A DNA stretch of 64,000 nt, taken from JANQNX01 sp040217095 (GTDB taxonomy: Bacteria > Pseudomonadota > Gammaproteobacteria > Eutrophobiales > Eutrophobiaceae). The notes beneath the pieces were generated by a model that was not told where the DNA came from, made no database searches, and worked only from the letters and a program-made list of their open reading frames with translations. The position numbers and the translations under genes were made by a program. This document shows, one piece after another, positions 22,059-30,056 of the stretch. How positions within the stretch are numbered: the stretch's first letter is position 1; every line of letters starts with the position of its first letter. The stretch lies in NCBI GenBank assembly GCA_965229565.1, contig OZ245888.1, positions 1-64,000 of the forward strand. The letters are read 5' to 3'.

Positions 22059-23516
22059 CTAGTGCGCGCCGACCGGTTGTGGAATGGCCGCCGTTACCGG
22101 CTTGCTTCCTTTCACGGTCATCCAGATGTTGTAGGCCATCACTGCTGTACCGACCAGGAATAACAGGCCACCTACAAATCGCAGTATGTAGAACGGATGC
22201 ATGGCTTCGACTGACTCGATAAAGCTGTAAGTCAATGTGCCATCATCATTCACTGCGCGCCACATCAGGCCCTGCATGATACCGGCCACCCACATTGCAA
22301 CGATGTAAAGCACGATACCAATGGTAGAAACCCAGAAATGAACCTCGATCAGTTTCACGCTGTAGATTTCACGACCGTACAAACGCGGGATCAGGTAATA
22401 CATGGAACCAAGGCTGATAAAGGCGACCCAACCCAACGCGCCGGAATGTACGTGTCCAATAGTCCAGTCTGTGTAGTGGGATAATGCATTCACTGTCTTG
22501 ATAGCCATCATTGGCCCTTCAAAGGTCGACATACCGTAGAACGACAGCGACACGATCAACAGGCGCAGAACCGGATCGGTACGTAATTTATGCCAGGCAC
22601 CCGACAGCGTCATGATCCCGTTGATCATGCCACCCCATGAGGGAGCCAACAGGATAACCGACATCACCATACCCAGTGACTGTGCCCAGTCCGGCAGTGC
22701 GGTGTAGTGCAGGTGATGAGGACCGGCCCAGATGTAGGTAAAGGTCAAGGCCCAGAAATGCACGATAGATAAACGATAGGAATAGACAGGTCGATTGGCC
22801 TGCTTGGGTACGAAGTAATACATCATGCCCAAAAAACCCGCGGTCAGGAAAAAGCCCACCGCATTGTGACCGTACCACCATTGCACCATCGCATCCTGTA
22901 CTCCAGCATACGCAGAATATGATTTCGTCAAGCTCACAGGCAACGCCGCGCTGTTAACTATGTGCAGTACGGCAACGGTAATGATGAAGGCAGCGAAGAA
23001 CCAGTTGGCCACGTAGATATGCTTGACCTTGCGCATCACCAGCGTGCCAAAGAAATTGATTGCGTACGCAACCCAGACCAGTGCAATCAGGATATCAATC
23101 GGCCATTCCAGCTCGGCATATTCCTTTGATGATGTAATTCCCAGCGGTAACGTAATCGCGGCCAGCACAATCACTGCCTGCCAACCCCAGAAGGTAAACG
23201 CGGCCAGCTTGTCACTGAATAATCGCGCATGCGAGGTCCGCTGTACGATGTAGTACGAGGTGGCAAACAACGCACAACCACCGAACGCGAAGATAACCGC
23301 ATTGGTATGCAAGGGGCGTAAGCGACTGAACGTAAGGTAAGGAACATCAAAGTTCAGTGCTGGCCAGGCCAGTTGCGCAGCCAGCAAGACACCGACAGTC
23401 ATGCCAACCAGGCCCCAGATGATTGTCATGATGGCAAACTGGCGCACTACCTTGTAATTATAGGTAGAACTGTCGTCCAGAATCGAAGAGGCCGGTGCGG
23501 CTACACTCTCAGACAT
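22059..23516 (-). CDS. ccoN: cbb3-type cytochrome c oxidase catalytic subunit CcoN
   Basis: 485 residues, a normal length, with about 12 transmembrane helices. It is the oxygen-reducing, proton-pumping subunit carrying haem b, the high-spin haem and CuB. The low-spin haem ligand region (R-P-L-H-T-N-A), the CuB histidines (W-Y-G-H-N-A-V and G-P-H-H-L-H-Y) and the G-H-V-H-S-G-A-L-G-W segment are all present. First gene of the ccoNOQP operon; a good -10 hexamer lies 40 bases upstream. High oxygen affinity is a known property of this oxidase type and fits the neighbouring fnr gene. Confidence 0.97.
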   Translation of the reverse strand: MSESVAAPASSILDDSSTYNYKVVRQFAIMTIIWGLVGMTVGVLLAAQLAWPALNFDVPYLTFSRLRPLHTNAVIFAFGGCALFATSYYIVQRTSHARLFSDKLAAFTFWGWQAVIVLAAITLPLGITSSKEYAELEWPIDILIALVWVAYAINFFGTLVMRKVKHIYVANWFFAAFIITVAVLHIVNSAALPVSLTKSYSAYAGVQDAMVQWWYGHNAVGFFLTAGFLGMMYYFVPKQANRPVYSYRLSIVHFWALTFTYIWAGPHHLHYTALPDWAQSLGMVMSVILLAPSWGGMINGIMTLSGAWHKLRTDPVLRLLIVSLSFYGMSTFEGPMMAIKTVNALSHYTDWTIGHVHSGALGWVAFISLGSMYYLIPRLYGREIYSVKLIEVHFWVSTIGIVLYIVAMWVAGIMQGLMWRAVNDDGTLTYSFIESVEAMHPFYILRFVGGLLFLVGTAVMAYNIWMTVKGSKPVTAAIPQPVGAH

Positions 23517-23558
23517 TCCAAAGCTCCTAAATTTTTAAAAAAATATAGTTATTACTGA

Positions 23559-23583
23559 ATTATATGTTCTAAACCAAGTTTAG
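23559..23583 (-). promoter_or_regulatory. ccoN promoter with overlapping palindrome
   Basis: On the minus strand a perfect TATAAT (23559-23564) lies about 40 bases before ccoN. Just upstream is the inverted repeat CTAAAC-TTG-GTTTAG (23569-23583), inside the -35/-10 spacer, where a repressor would block polymerase. No TTGAT-N4-ATCAA FNR box is visible here, although fnr is nearby. The operator reading is inference. Confidence 0.45.
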
Positions 23584-23600
23584 TTCATAATTAGCGAATA

Positions 23601-24308
23601 TTAGAAACGATAACCCACACCTGCGCCTACGACAAACGGGTTGATGTCCAGATCGACTTCCAGGTTACCGCCGTTGAAACCCAGCTTGGCTGTAGTATTG
23701 ATGTCGATGTATTTCACATCCACGTTGAAAAACCAGCTCTCGTTAATATCGTAGTCCACGCCGGCTTGCAGTGCATAGCCCCAACTGTTACTGCTAGAGA
23801 CGTCGACCGGCCCCAGGATTGCCTCCAGCTGATCGGTGGCATCATCAAACAGCGTGGCCGTGTAATTGACACCAACTCCCACGTAGGGGCGGATGTTGTT
23901 GTCAGGCAGGAAATGGTATTGCAGCGTCACCGTAGGTGGTAAGACCCAGGTATCAAATATATCGAAGCCGTCACCAATGCCAAGACCCGTCAGGGTTGCA
24001 TCGTTGCCGTTGATAGAAACGTCATGCCTGGCGATACCGGCGATGGCTTCCACGCCCCAGTGCGGCGTGATCATGTAGGTAATATCCAGCTCCGGGACAA
24101 AGGCTTCGTCGACACCCACACCGGCATTCAGCCCGGTCGTGTTGTTCAGTGTAATGTTATTGCTGGAATCATCAGGAAGGATACCTATTCCGCGAAAACG
24201 GACTTTCCATTTTTCATCGGCAGCAATGGCACTACCGGAAAAAGTCCCGGCAAATATTGAGGCAATAACCAGGCCGGTCGTGAGTAATGTTTTATTATTC
24301 TTAAACAT
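23601..24308 (-). CDS. ompW: OmpW-family outer membrane protein
   Basis: 235 residues from the ATG at 24306-24308 (MFKNNKTLL), preceded by AGAGG; the frame is open further upstream but without signals. A signal peptide ending at A-I-A-A-D is followed by an eight-stranded small beta-barrel typical of OmpW: W-K-V-R-F-R-G-I-G-I-L-P-D near the mature N-terminus, L-P-P-T-V-T-L-Q-Y-H-F in the middle and a terminal G-Y-R-F. OmpW forms a narrow hydrophobic channel and in enterobacteria is induced by FNR under oxygen limitation, which fits the FNR box upstream of the preceding gene. It lies between the DUF6455 gene and ccoN. Confidence 0.9.
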   Translation of the reverse strand: MFKNNKTLLTTGLVIASIFAGTFSGSAIAADEKWKVRFRGIGILPDDSSNNITLNNTTGLNAGVGVDEAFVPELDITYMITPHWGVEAIAGIARHDVSINGNDATLTGLGIGDGFDIFDTWVLPPTVTLQYHFLPDNNIRPYVGVGVNYTATLFDDATDQLEAILGPVDVSSSNSWGYALQAGVDYDINESWFFNVDVKYIDINTTAKLGFNGGNLEVDLDINPFVVGAGVGYRF

Positions 24309-24330
24309 AACGAATAACCTCTGTCTTGAT

Positions 24331-24705
24331 TTATATTGAAAGCTTGTGTTGAAGAATGGCGCCCATATTCGGGCAGAATTCGAGCTCATTGGCGGCGCGA
24401 CTATCGCCCGGCACCACGTTCAGTACCTGGTTACATAGTTGCGTCTTACTGCAGGAACGGCAGCGGGCCACGTCCTGCTTCAGATCAATAAGCGGTACGC
24501 GATGCAACAATACCTGCTTGTCCACGCCCTCAAGCGCAAGCATGTCACCAAACGGCAGATCGGCAATTTGACCGGCGAGGTCCTGTCTAACCAGCTTGCC
24601 AGTCTGAACATTGCCGGCCATTGTCCTGATAAGCTGCACGGTGACAACGACCAGGGTCAGCGCCGGGATAACGATGAGTAATATTGATAATGGGTTCATA
24701 GTCAT
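24331..24705 (-). CDS. DUF6455-like membrane protein
   Basis: About 124 residues. One N-terminal transmembrane helix (about 5-26) and a cytoplasmic C-terminal domain with conserved cysteines: C-R-S-C-S-K-T-Q-L-C and, near the end, E-F-C-P-N-M-G. This Cys pattern matches the small DUF6455 family; a metal or redox role is possible but not shown. The start is uncertain (GTG 24711, ATG 24705 or ATG 24699). It is the first gene downstream of a perfect FNR box and is followed by ompW after 22 bases, so both are probably induced when oxygen is low. Confidence 0.78.
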   Translation of the reverse strand: MTMNPLSILLIVIPALTLVVVTVQLIRTMAGNVQTGKLVRQDLAGQIADLPFGDMLALEGVDKQVLLHRVPLIDLKQDVARCRSCSKTQLCNQVLNVVPGDSRAANELEFCPNMGAILQHKLSI

Positions 24706-24735
24706 TTGCACGTTATTGTTTTTGTGTGTGCTGCC

Positions 24736-24776
24736 ATTATCGATTCGTGCAGAACTTGTATTTTGATCCAGATCAA
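24736..24776 (-). promoter_or_regulatory. FNR box and promoter for the DUF6455-ompW unit
   Basis: TTGATCCAGATCAA at 24763-24776 is a perfect match to the FNR/ANR consensus TTGAT-N4-ATCAA. In the minus direction a GATAAT -10-like hexamer at 24736-24741 stands at the distance expected for a class II activated promoter (box centred near -41.5). Transcription would begin near 24728, just before the DUF6455 gene. A perfect terminator lies on the other side, so activation towards ccoI is less likely. Confidence 0.8.
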
Positions 24777-24856
24777 TTAATACGGCATCGCAACATTATT
24801 TTTTTGACAGGACCGTATACTTTGCGCGGTAACAGCGCAGTCCAGGTGAGAGGCAT

Positions 24857-24886
24857 AAAAAAAGCCGAACTTAGTTCGGCTTTTTC
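24857..24886 (-). terminator. Intrinsic terminator (bidirectional shape)
   Basis: A hairpin AAGCCGAAC-TTA-GTTCGGCTT is flanked by an A-run on one side and a T-run on the other, so it can terminate in both directions. It lies 20 bases downstream of the 42-residue minus-strand gene, which it most likely serves. Confidence 0.85.
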
Positions 24887-24906
24887 ATTGTAAAGTCAGT
24901 AAATAT

Positions 24907-25035
24907 TCAGAGCCCGGCGTTACCATCCGTGTCGCCGGAGCGCAGGTTGTTGAGAATGGCTGTTGACAATAAAACAGTAGAGACGACCAGGGAAACACCA
25001 ATAAATGACAATAGAGATGCAGAAAGAACAGACAT
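24907..25035 (-). CDS. Small single-pass membrane protein (42 aa)
   Basis: A 42-codon frame starting MSVLSASLLSFIGVSL, with one strongly hydrophobic segment (about residues 4-28) and a short polar tail (NNLRSGDTDG). Support for a real gene: an upstream AGGG, a compact reading frame ending just before a strong terminator, and position between two oxidase-related units. I do not recognise the family. Single-helix peptides of this size are known as extra subunits of terminal oxidases (CcoM, CydX), but there is no sequence identity that I can claim. Confidence 0.6.
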   Translation of the reverse strand: MSVLSASLLSFIGVSLVVSTVLLSTAILNNLRSGDTDGNAGL

Positions 25036-25153
25036 GACAATTACCCTTGAATTAGTTATTAAATTCAACCAGTTACGAAGCTGGTCAAGTTAAAATGTTT
25101 GCAACGTTAAATTATATTGCATTGCAGCAACAGATCAAGCCTTTTGGACAAAA

Positions 25154-27592
25154 ATGAATCAGCGAGCCTCAACCTGTTTCCACTGCGGTGAACCTGTCCC
25201 GGACACGGTTGACCTGTCCGTGGTAATCGAAAACCAGCCGCGCTCAATGTGTTGCCCGGGCTGCAAGGCGGTGGCAGAACAGATCATCGCGCTGGGCCTG
25301 GAGGATTATTACAAGCACCGTACCGAACTGGCCGAGAAGCCAACAGAACTGGTCCCGGATGAATTACGCAAGCTGGACGTGTTTAACCTGCCACAGGTGC
25401 AATCCGGTTTCGTAGAAACACTGAATAGCGACACGCGTGAAGCGGCACTGATTATTGAAGGCATTAGCTGCCCCGCCTGCACCTGGCTGATCGAGTCACG
25501 CCTCGCAGGTATACCGGGCATTGACACGGTACAGGTCAACTTCACGACCCAGCGCTGCCGTGTGCGCTGGCATGAAAACCGGCTGAAACTGAGTGATATC
25601 CTGGCTGCCATTCTGCAGCTAGGTTACAAGGGCCAGCCCTACAACCATCAGCAACGTGAAAAATATTACGACGACGAGCGCAAGTCCCGGTTAATTGGTC
25701 TGGGAATCGCCGGCCTGTTCGGTATGCAGGTCATGATGATCGCTATCGCACTCTACTTTGGTGACTACTCCGGTATCGAGGACATATACCGTCGCTTCTT
25801 CGCCTGGATAAGCCTGTTCCTGACATTGCCGGTGTTCCTGTACTCGGCGCGCAGGATCTTTATTGGCGCATGGCGCGATATCAGGAACAGGCATCCCGGC
25901 ATGGATATCCCCGTGTCGCTCGGTCTGCTGATCGCCATGGGCGGCAGTATTTCAGCAACGCTACAGGGGCAAGGACATATCTATTATGACTCCATCGTCA
26001 TGTTTATCTTCTTCGTATTGGCCGGCCGCTACTTTGAATTCATGTCGCGCAAAAAATCCGTGGCCTATCTCGACAATATCCTGTCGGTCCTGCCCGCCTA
26101 TGCCACGCGCTTAAATACTGACGGGATCGGCGAGCCTGTTGCAATTGGCGAGCTTGCGATTGATGAACGAATCCTGGTCAAACCCGGTGAAGTCATACCG
26201 GTGGATGGCACGGTTATCGAGGGGCATTCATCGGTGGATGAATCCATCCTCTCAGGAGAGAGCCTGCCGCTGGAAAAGCACGGCGGTATGAATGTGATCG
26301 GTGGTAGCGTCAATATCGAATCACCGTTGACCGTACAGGTAAAAAAAATCGGTGAAGAGACTTTCCTGTCCGGGGTGACACGAATGATCGAGGCAGCCGG
26401 CTCACAAAAAACCCGTACTGTTCAATTTGCGGACAGGCTGGTATCGGTGTTTATCATTGCCATCATTACCATTGCCGCAGCAGTGGCCGGGTACTGGTAT
26501 GTCAATGACCCGGAGCGCTGGCTGCCTATTACTGTCGCGGTGCTGGTCGTCAGTTGCCCCTGCGCGCTGTCGCTGGCTATGCCAACAGCGATGTCCGTTG
26601 CGGCCAGTAGCCTGATACAGAAAGGCCTGGCGTTGCTGGAACGTAATGCGCTTGAAACGCTGAACAAGGTCGACTGTTTCGTGTTTGATAAAACCGGCAC
26701 GCTGACTACAGGCCAGTTGAAACTGGCGCGTATCGAGATTTATGCATCACAATATAGCCATGAAGATATTCTCGTTGTTGCTAGCAGGCTGGAGGCCGGT
26801 TCAGAGCACCCACTGGCAAGGGCAATTCTGACTGCCAGTCATGCCGACAGCCCGACCAGTGTGCATGGCATTAAAAACTACCCGGGACAAGGCATCGCCG
26901 GCAACATCGAAGGTACGAACTGGTATATCGGCACGGAAAAATTTGTGCGCGCCAATTGTAGTGAACAGCATACCGCGTTACCCGACACAGACATGGACCT
27001 GCGCCGGATATTCCTGGCAACCGAATCAGGCATTATTGCCAGCCTCTATTTCGAAGATACGATAAGACAGCACAGTGCGGACCTGGTCGATTTTCTTTCC
27101 CGCTCCGGCTACCAGGTCTTTCTCATGAGTGGTGACCACCAGGATGCAGTCAAACAGTGTGCCGACAGCCTGGCGATAAACAACTACCAGGCCGAACTCA
27201 AGCCAGATGAAAAGTTGAGAGAACTGGCCAGGTTGCAACAGCAGGGACATCGCGTGTGCGTGGTGGGCGACGGCATCAATGATGCACCGGCCTTTGCCCA
27301 GGCGGATGCAGCCATTGCGATGACCGAGGCCAGCGACCTGACCAAGTTAAATGCCGATGTGTTATTACTGAGCCAGGATATAAAGACGATTGAGACATTG
27401 TTGCTGATAGCCCGCAAGACCACGCGTACCATACGCGTTAACTTCAGCTGGGCCTTAGGCTATAACCTCGTCGCCCTGCCCTTTGCCATCGCCGGCTGGC
27501 TGGCACCGTGGATGGCAGCACTGGGTATGTCACTCAGCTCCCTGGTCGTCGTACTTAACGCAACGCGGATCGCTAAACTGGTTAAGAACTGA
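25154..27592 (+). CDS. ccoI: Copper-exporting P-type ATPase CcoI (FixI)
   Basis: 812 residues. P1B-type ATPase that supplies copper for cbb3 oxidase maturation. The N-terminal zinc/metal-binding region has C-F-H-C-G and C-C-P-G-C-K; a heavy-metal-associated domain carries I-S-C-P-A-C-T-W. Eight transmembrane helices include the C-P-C motif (V-S-C-P-C-A-L-S), with D-K-T-G-T as phosphorylation site, T-G-E/S-G-E-S actuator loop and G-D-G-I-N-D-A-P hinge. N-terminal and C-P-C motifs are those of the CcoI branch rather than of general CopA. It shares one base with the ccoS start. No FNR box lies directly upstream. Confidence 0.95.
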   Translation: MNQRASTCFHCGEPVPDTVDLSVVIENQPRSMCCPGCKAVAEQIIALGLEDYYKHRTELAEKPTELVPDELRKLDVFNLPQVQSGFVETLNSDTREAALIIEGISCPACTWLIESRLAGIPGIDTVQVNFTTQRCRVRWHENRLKLSDILAAILQLGYKGQPYNHQQREKYYDDERKSRLIGLGIAGLFGMQVMMIAIALYFGDYSGIEDIYRRFFAWISLFLTLPVFLYSARRIFIGAWRDIRNRHPGMDIPVSLGLLIAMGGSISATLQGQGHIYYDSIVMFIFFVLAGRYFEFMSRKKSVAYLDNILSVLPAYATRLNTDGIGEPVAIGELAIDERILVKPGEVIPVDGTVIEGHSSVDESILSGESLPLEKHGGMNVIGGSVNIESPLTVQVKKIGEETFLSGVTRMIEAAGSQKTRTVQFADRLVSVFIIAIITIAAAVAGYWYVNDPERWLPITVAVLVVSCPCALSLAMPTAMSVAASSLIQKGLALLERNALETLNKVDCFVFDKTGTLTTGQLKLARIEIYASQYSHEDILVVASRLEAGSEHPLARAILTASHADSPTSVHGIKNYPGQGIAGNIEGTNWYIGTEKFVRANCSEQHTALPDTDMDLRRIFLATESGIIASLYFEDTIRQHSADLVDFLSRSGYQVFLMSGDHQDAVKQCADSLAINNYQAELKPDEKLRELARLQQQGHRVCVVGDGINDAPAFAQADAAIAMTEASDLTKLNADVLLLSQDIKTIETLLLIARKTTRTIRVNFSWALGYNLVALPFAIAGWLAPWMAALGMSLSSLVVVLNATRIAKLVKN

Positions 27593-27768
27593 TGGAAGTC
27601 CTGTTTATTTTAATCCTGATCTCGCTGGGCTTTATATTCCTGATAGCCGCCGTGCTGTACTGGTCGATAAAGTCCGGCCAATATGATGATGTTGAGAGAC
27701 AGGGGCACCAGATACTAATGGATGATGACGACACCCAAAAAACAAGGGATAGCAATGACGATCAATGA
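27592..27768 (+). CDS. ccoS: cbb3 oxidase maturation protein CcoS
   Basis: 58 residues, beginning MEVLFILILISLGFIF. One transmembrane helix (about 2-24) is followed by the family signature W-S-I-K-S-G-Q-Y-D-D-V-E-R-Q-G-H-Q-I-L and an acidic tail. CcoS is required for cofactor insertion into cbb3 oxidase. Its ATG overlaps the last base of the ccoI stop (TGATG), indicating coupling. Its 3' end overlaps the convergent TauE-like gene by seven bases. Confidence 0.93.
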   Translation: MEVLFILILISLGFIFLIAAVLYWSIKSGQYDDVERQGHQILMDDDDTQKTRDSNDDQ

Positions 27769-28484
27769 TGATGCGCGTGTGAATCCTGCTGGTGCTGGTG
27801 ATGGTTGGAAAAATACCAGGAAGAGATCGGCAGACTGATAGCAACAATAATCAACAACAGTGCCGATAAGCGGCGTAACTGCTGCCTCCGGGATAACTGC
27901 TGTAAATACTCGAACAGGTAACCTGCTGACAACATGGAGGGCAGGGTACCCAGTCCAAAACAAAACATCGCCACCGCCGCCTGCACCGGGTCAGCCGTGG
28001 TCAGGCTATAAAGTAAGGCCGAGTAAACCAGGCCACACGGCAGCCAACCCCAGACCATACCGAACAGCCAGACCTTGACCGGGCTGTTCAAGGGAGTCAA
28101 CCGGTTTCCAAGTACCTGTATTTTTCGCCACAGTACCTGGCCCATGCCCTCCAGCCGCCTGCTAAAGCCTGAAATGCCCAGGATGCTAAGCGCGATCAAT
28201 ATTAATATGAGGGCCGCAAATAGTTGCAGGTAAAAATGCGCGTTGGTTGCCTGCAGGGTATGCATAAACGCCGCACCGAACAGGCCGGCAGCCAGGCCGG
28301 CCAGTGTGTAGCTGCTAATCCGGCCAAGGTTGTATAACAGGCTGTAACCAAGGATCTGTTTCTTGCCCGAGGTTTCGTTCGTGGCCTGTCGCATTAGCAG
28401 CGTAATAATGCCGCCACACATGCCAATACAATGCAGGCTGCTAATCAGTCCGAGATTAAAGGCAACCAGGGAACTTAACCACAT
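27762..28484 (-). CDS. DsbD/TauE-SafE-like membrane protein linked to cbb3 maturation
   Basis: 240 residues with about six transmembrane helices. The segment S-S-L-H-C-I-G-M-C-G-G in helix 1 and W-L-P-C-G-L-V-Y later form the paired cysteine motifs of the DsbD_2/UreH-like transporter family, often labelled sulfite exporter TauE/SafE. The C-terminus ends in a histidine cluster (about NHHQHQQDSHAHHH), consistent with metal handling. The same gene follows ccoS and precedes the anr/fnr gene in pseudomonads, so a role in copper or redox supply to cbb3 oxidase is a good guess. It overlaps ccoS and is followed upstream by fnr in the same orientation. Confidence 0.82.
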   Translation of the reverse strand: MWLSSLVAFNLGLISSLHCIGMCGGIITLLMRQATNETSGKKQILGYSLLYNLGRISSYTLAGLAAGLFGAAFMHTLQATNAHFYLQLFAALILILIALSILGISGFSRRLEGMGQVLWRKIQVLGNRLTPLNSPVKVWLFGMVWGWLPCGLVYSALLYSLTTADPVQAAVAMFCFGLGTLPSMLSAGYLFEYLQQLSRRQQLRRLSALLLIIVAISLPISSWYFSNHHQHQQDSHAHHH

Positions 28485-28518
28485 AATACGTTACCTTGAA
28501 ACTAGAACCGCGAGGAGG

Positions 28519-29286
28519 TCAGGCAACAGAATTATTTTTGTTGGGAGGAAGCGAACGATTGCCATCACAGATCTCGTGCAATGCGGGCAAATCGTTAATT
28601 CGAATTTCCTTGCGATTGATATCAATCAAACCATTACTTTGAAAGCGACTTAAAAAGCGACTGACTGTTTCTATTGTAAGTCCGAGATAGTTACCTATCT
28701 CCTGTCGCGACATGGGCAGGTTGAACGCACACTCTGAATAGCCCATACGCTTGAAGCGACCGGAAAGACTGACAAGAAACGTTGCGATACGTTCTTCCGC
28801 GGGGCGACGGTTGATAGATAGCAGCATCTGGTTTTCCTTGGTGAACTCGCGGCTTAGTAACCGAAAAAGCTGATTCTGCAGGTCAGGAATCTGCTGGCTA
28901 ATCTCGTTCAGTTTATTGTAAGGCAATGAGCAATAAGTCGTCGTTTCCATCGCGACCACCGAACAGGAGTGCATATTGTTATCGACGGCATCAAAACCCA
29001 GTATCTCGCCGGGGAAGTAGAATCCAATTACCTGTTCCTCGCCGCTATCATCGATCATGTAAGACTTCACCGAGCCGCTGCGTATTGCATAAAACGCGCT
29101 GAAAGCGTCGTTGGTCCTGAAGACATGTTCACCCTTGTGCAGGGGTCGGGATCCCTTGACGACATGCTCCAGCCGTTGCAGGTCGTCCGGGTTCAGCCCG
29201 CGCGGCAAACACAGCTCCTGCATGTTGCAGTTGGAGCAGGAGGCCTTGATCCTGGAAAAATCGATGACGTGTTCAGATTTACTCAT
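28519..29286 (-). CDS. fnr: Oxygen-sensing transcription regulator FNR/ANR
   Basis: 255 residues from ATG 29284-29286; a GTG at 29307 is an alternative start. The iron-sulfur ligands are visible: N-terminal C-S-N-C-N-M-Q-E-L-C and a fourth Cys in M-E-T-T-T-Y-C-S-L-P, matching Cys20/23/29/122 of E. coli FNR. A cyclic-nucleotide-binding-type beta roll follows and then an HTH with I-G-N-Y-L-G-L-T-I-E-T-V-S-R, whose E..SR residues read TTGAT half-sites. Two perfect TTGAT-N4-ATCAA boxes in this window (24763 and 57628) are its likely targets. Divergent from arsC; lies next to the cbb3 maturation genes as in pseudomonads. Confidence 0.95.
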   Translation of the reverse strand: MSKSEHVIDFSRIKASCSNCNMQELCLPRGLNPDDLQRLEHVVKGSRPLHKGEHVFRTNDAFSAFYAIRSGSVKSYMIDDSGEEQVIGFYFPGEILGFDAVDNNMHSCSVVAMETTTYCSLPYNKLNEISQQIPDLQNQLFRLLSREFTKENQMLLSINRRPAEERIATFLVSLSGRFKRMGYSECAFNLPMSRQEIGNYLGLTIETVSRFLSRFQSNGLIDINRKEIRINDLPALHEICDGNRSLPPNKNNSVA

Positions 29287-29463
29287 GTTCGCTAACCAGG
29301 GTTCCACCGGCCTTACTTCTTTATAAATTTATGAGATTACAGACAGAAATTAACACATATTATAAACCTTATCCCGTCCCAATCCCGTTAAATCGTAATG
29401 CTCGGTCATAATTCTTAAACAATTCATCCCTAGTATATGACGGTTTAATTGCGGGGGATTACT

Positions 29464-29976
29464 ATGAAAAACAGCCGATTTGAAACGCTTTTCCTGTGCA
29501 CCGGCAACTCCTGCCGCAGCATCATCGCAGAGGCATTGCTGCAGCGCCACGGACTGGGCGACTTCATCGCCTATAGTGCCGGTAGCCAGCCCCGCGGGCA
29601 GGTAAACCCGCTGGCGTTAAAGATACTCGAGGAAAATAATCACCCGCTTGACGGCTTTCGTAGCAAGAGCTGGGATGAGTTTGCGAACAACCCGGAAATA
29701 GATCTCGACTTTGTCATCACGGTTTGTGATAACGCCGCAAACGAAACCTGCCCGGCATGGCCGGGGCAACCCATGACTGCGCACTGGGGCATTGAAGATC
29801 CCGATCGACCTGATCTGTCCGAAGCCGAACAGATCCGGTTGATGAAAAAAATCTACTGGGAACTGGATAGTCGCATCAAACTGCTGGTAGCACTGCCACT
29901 GGATAAACTGGACAAACTCAGCCTGCAACAACAACTGCACGATATCGGCAAACACAAAGAAACGGAGCCAGCCTGA
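29464..29976 (+). CDS. arsC: Arsenate reductase ArsC (thioredoxin-coupled, LMW-phosphatase fold)
   Basis: 170 residues. The P-loop C-T-G-N-S-C-R-S (CX5R) sits near the N-terminus, and the two resolving cysteines occur in V-C-D-N-A-A-N-E-T-C-P, the pattern of the B. subtilis/S. aureus-type arsenate reductase. It reduces arsenate to arsenite for export. The start is ATG 29464 preceded by GGGGG; an in-frame TTG at 29449 is unlikely. No ars operon partner (arsB, acr3, arsR) is adjacent, so the gene stands alone, divergent from fnr. A moderate hairpin at 30011-30030 follows. Confidence 0.9.
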   Translation: MKNSRFETLFLCTGNSCRSIIAEALLQRHGLGDFIAYSAGSQPRGQVNPLALKILEENNHPLDGFRSKSWDEFANNPEIDLDFVITVCDNAANETCPAWPGQPMTAHWGIEDPDRPDLSEAEQIRLMKKIYWELDSRIKLLVALPLDKLDKLSLQQQLHDIGKHKETEPA

Positions 29977-30056
29977 TAATTCATAATAAAGGCAAGCCTA
30001 AATAAAGCCTCGTCGCCTTAACAGGCGATGTATTTCTGTGTACATTCAGAAATACC

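Noticed and set aside
30011..30030. Hairpin after arsC as an intrinsic terminator
   Set aside because: A seven-pair stem is present, but only a mixed T-containing stretch follows; not strong enough to call.
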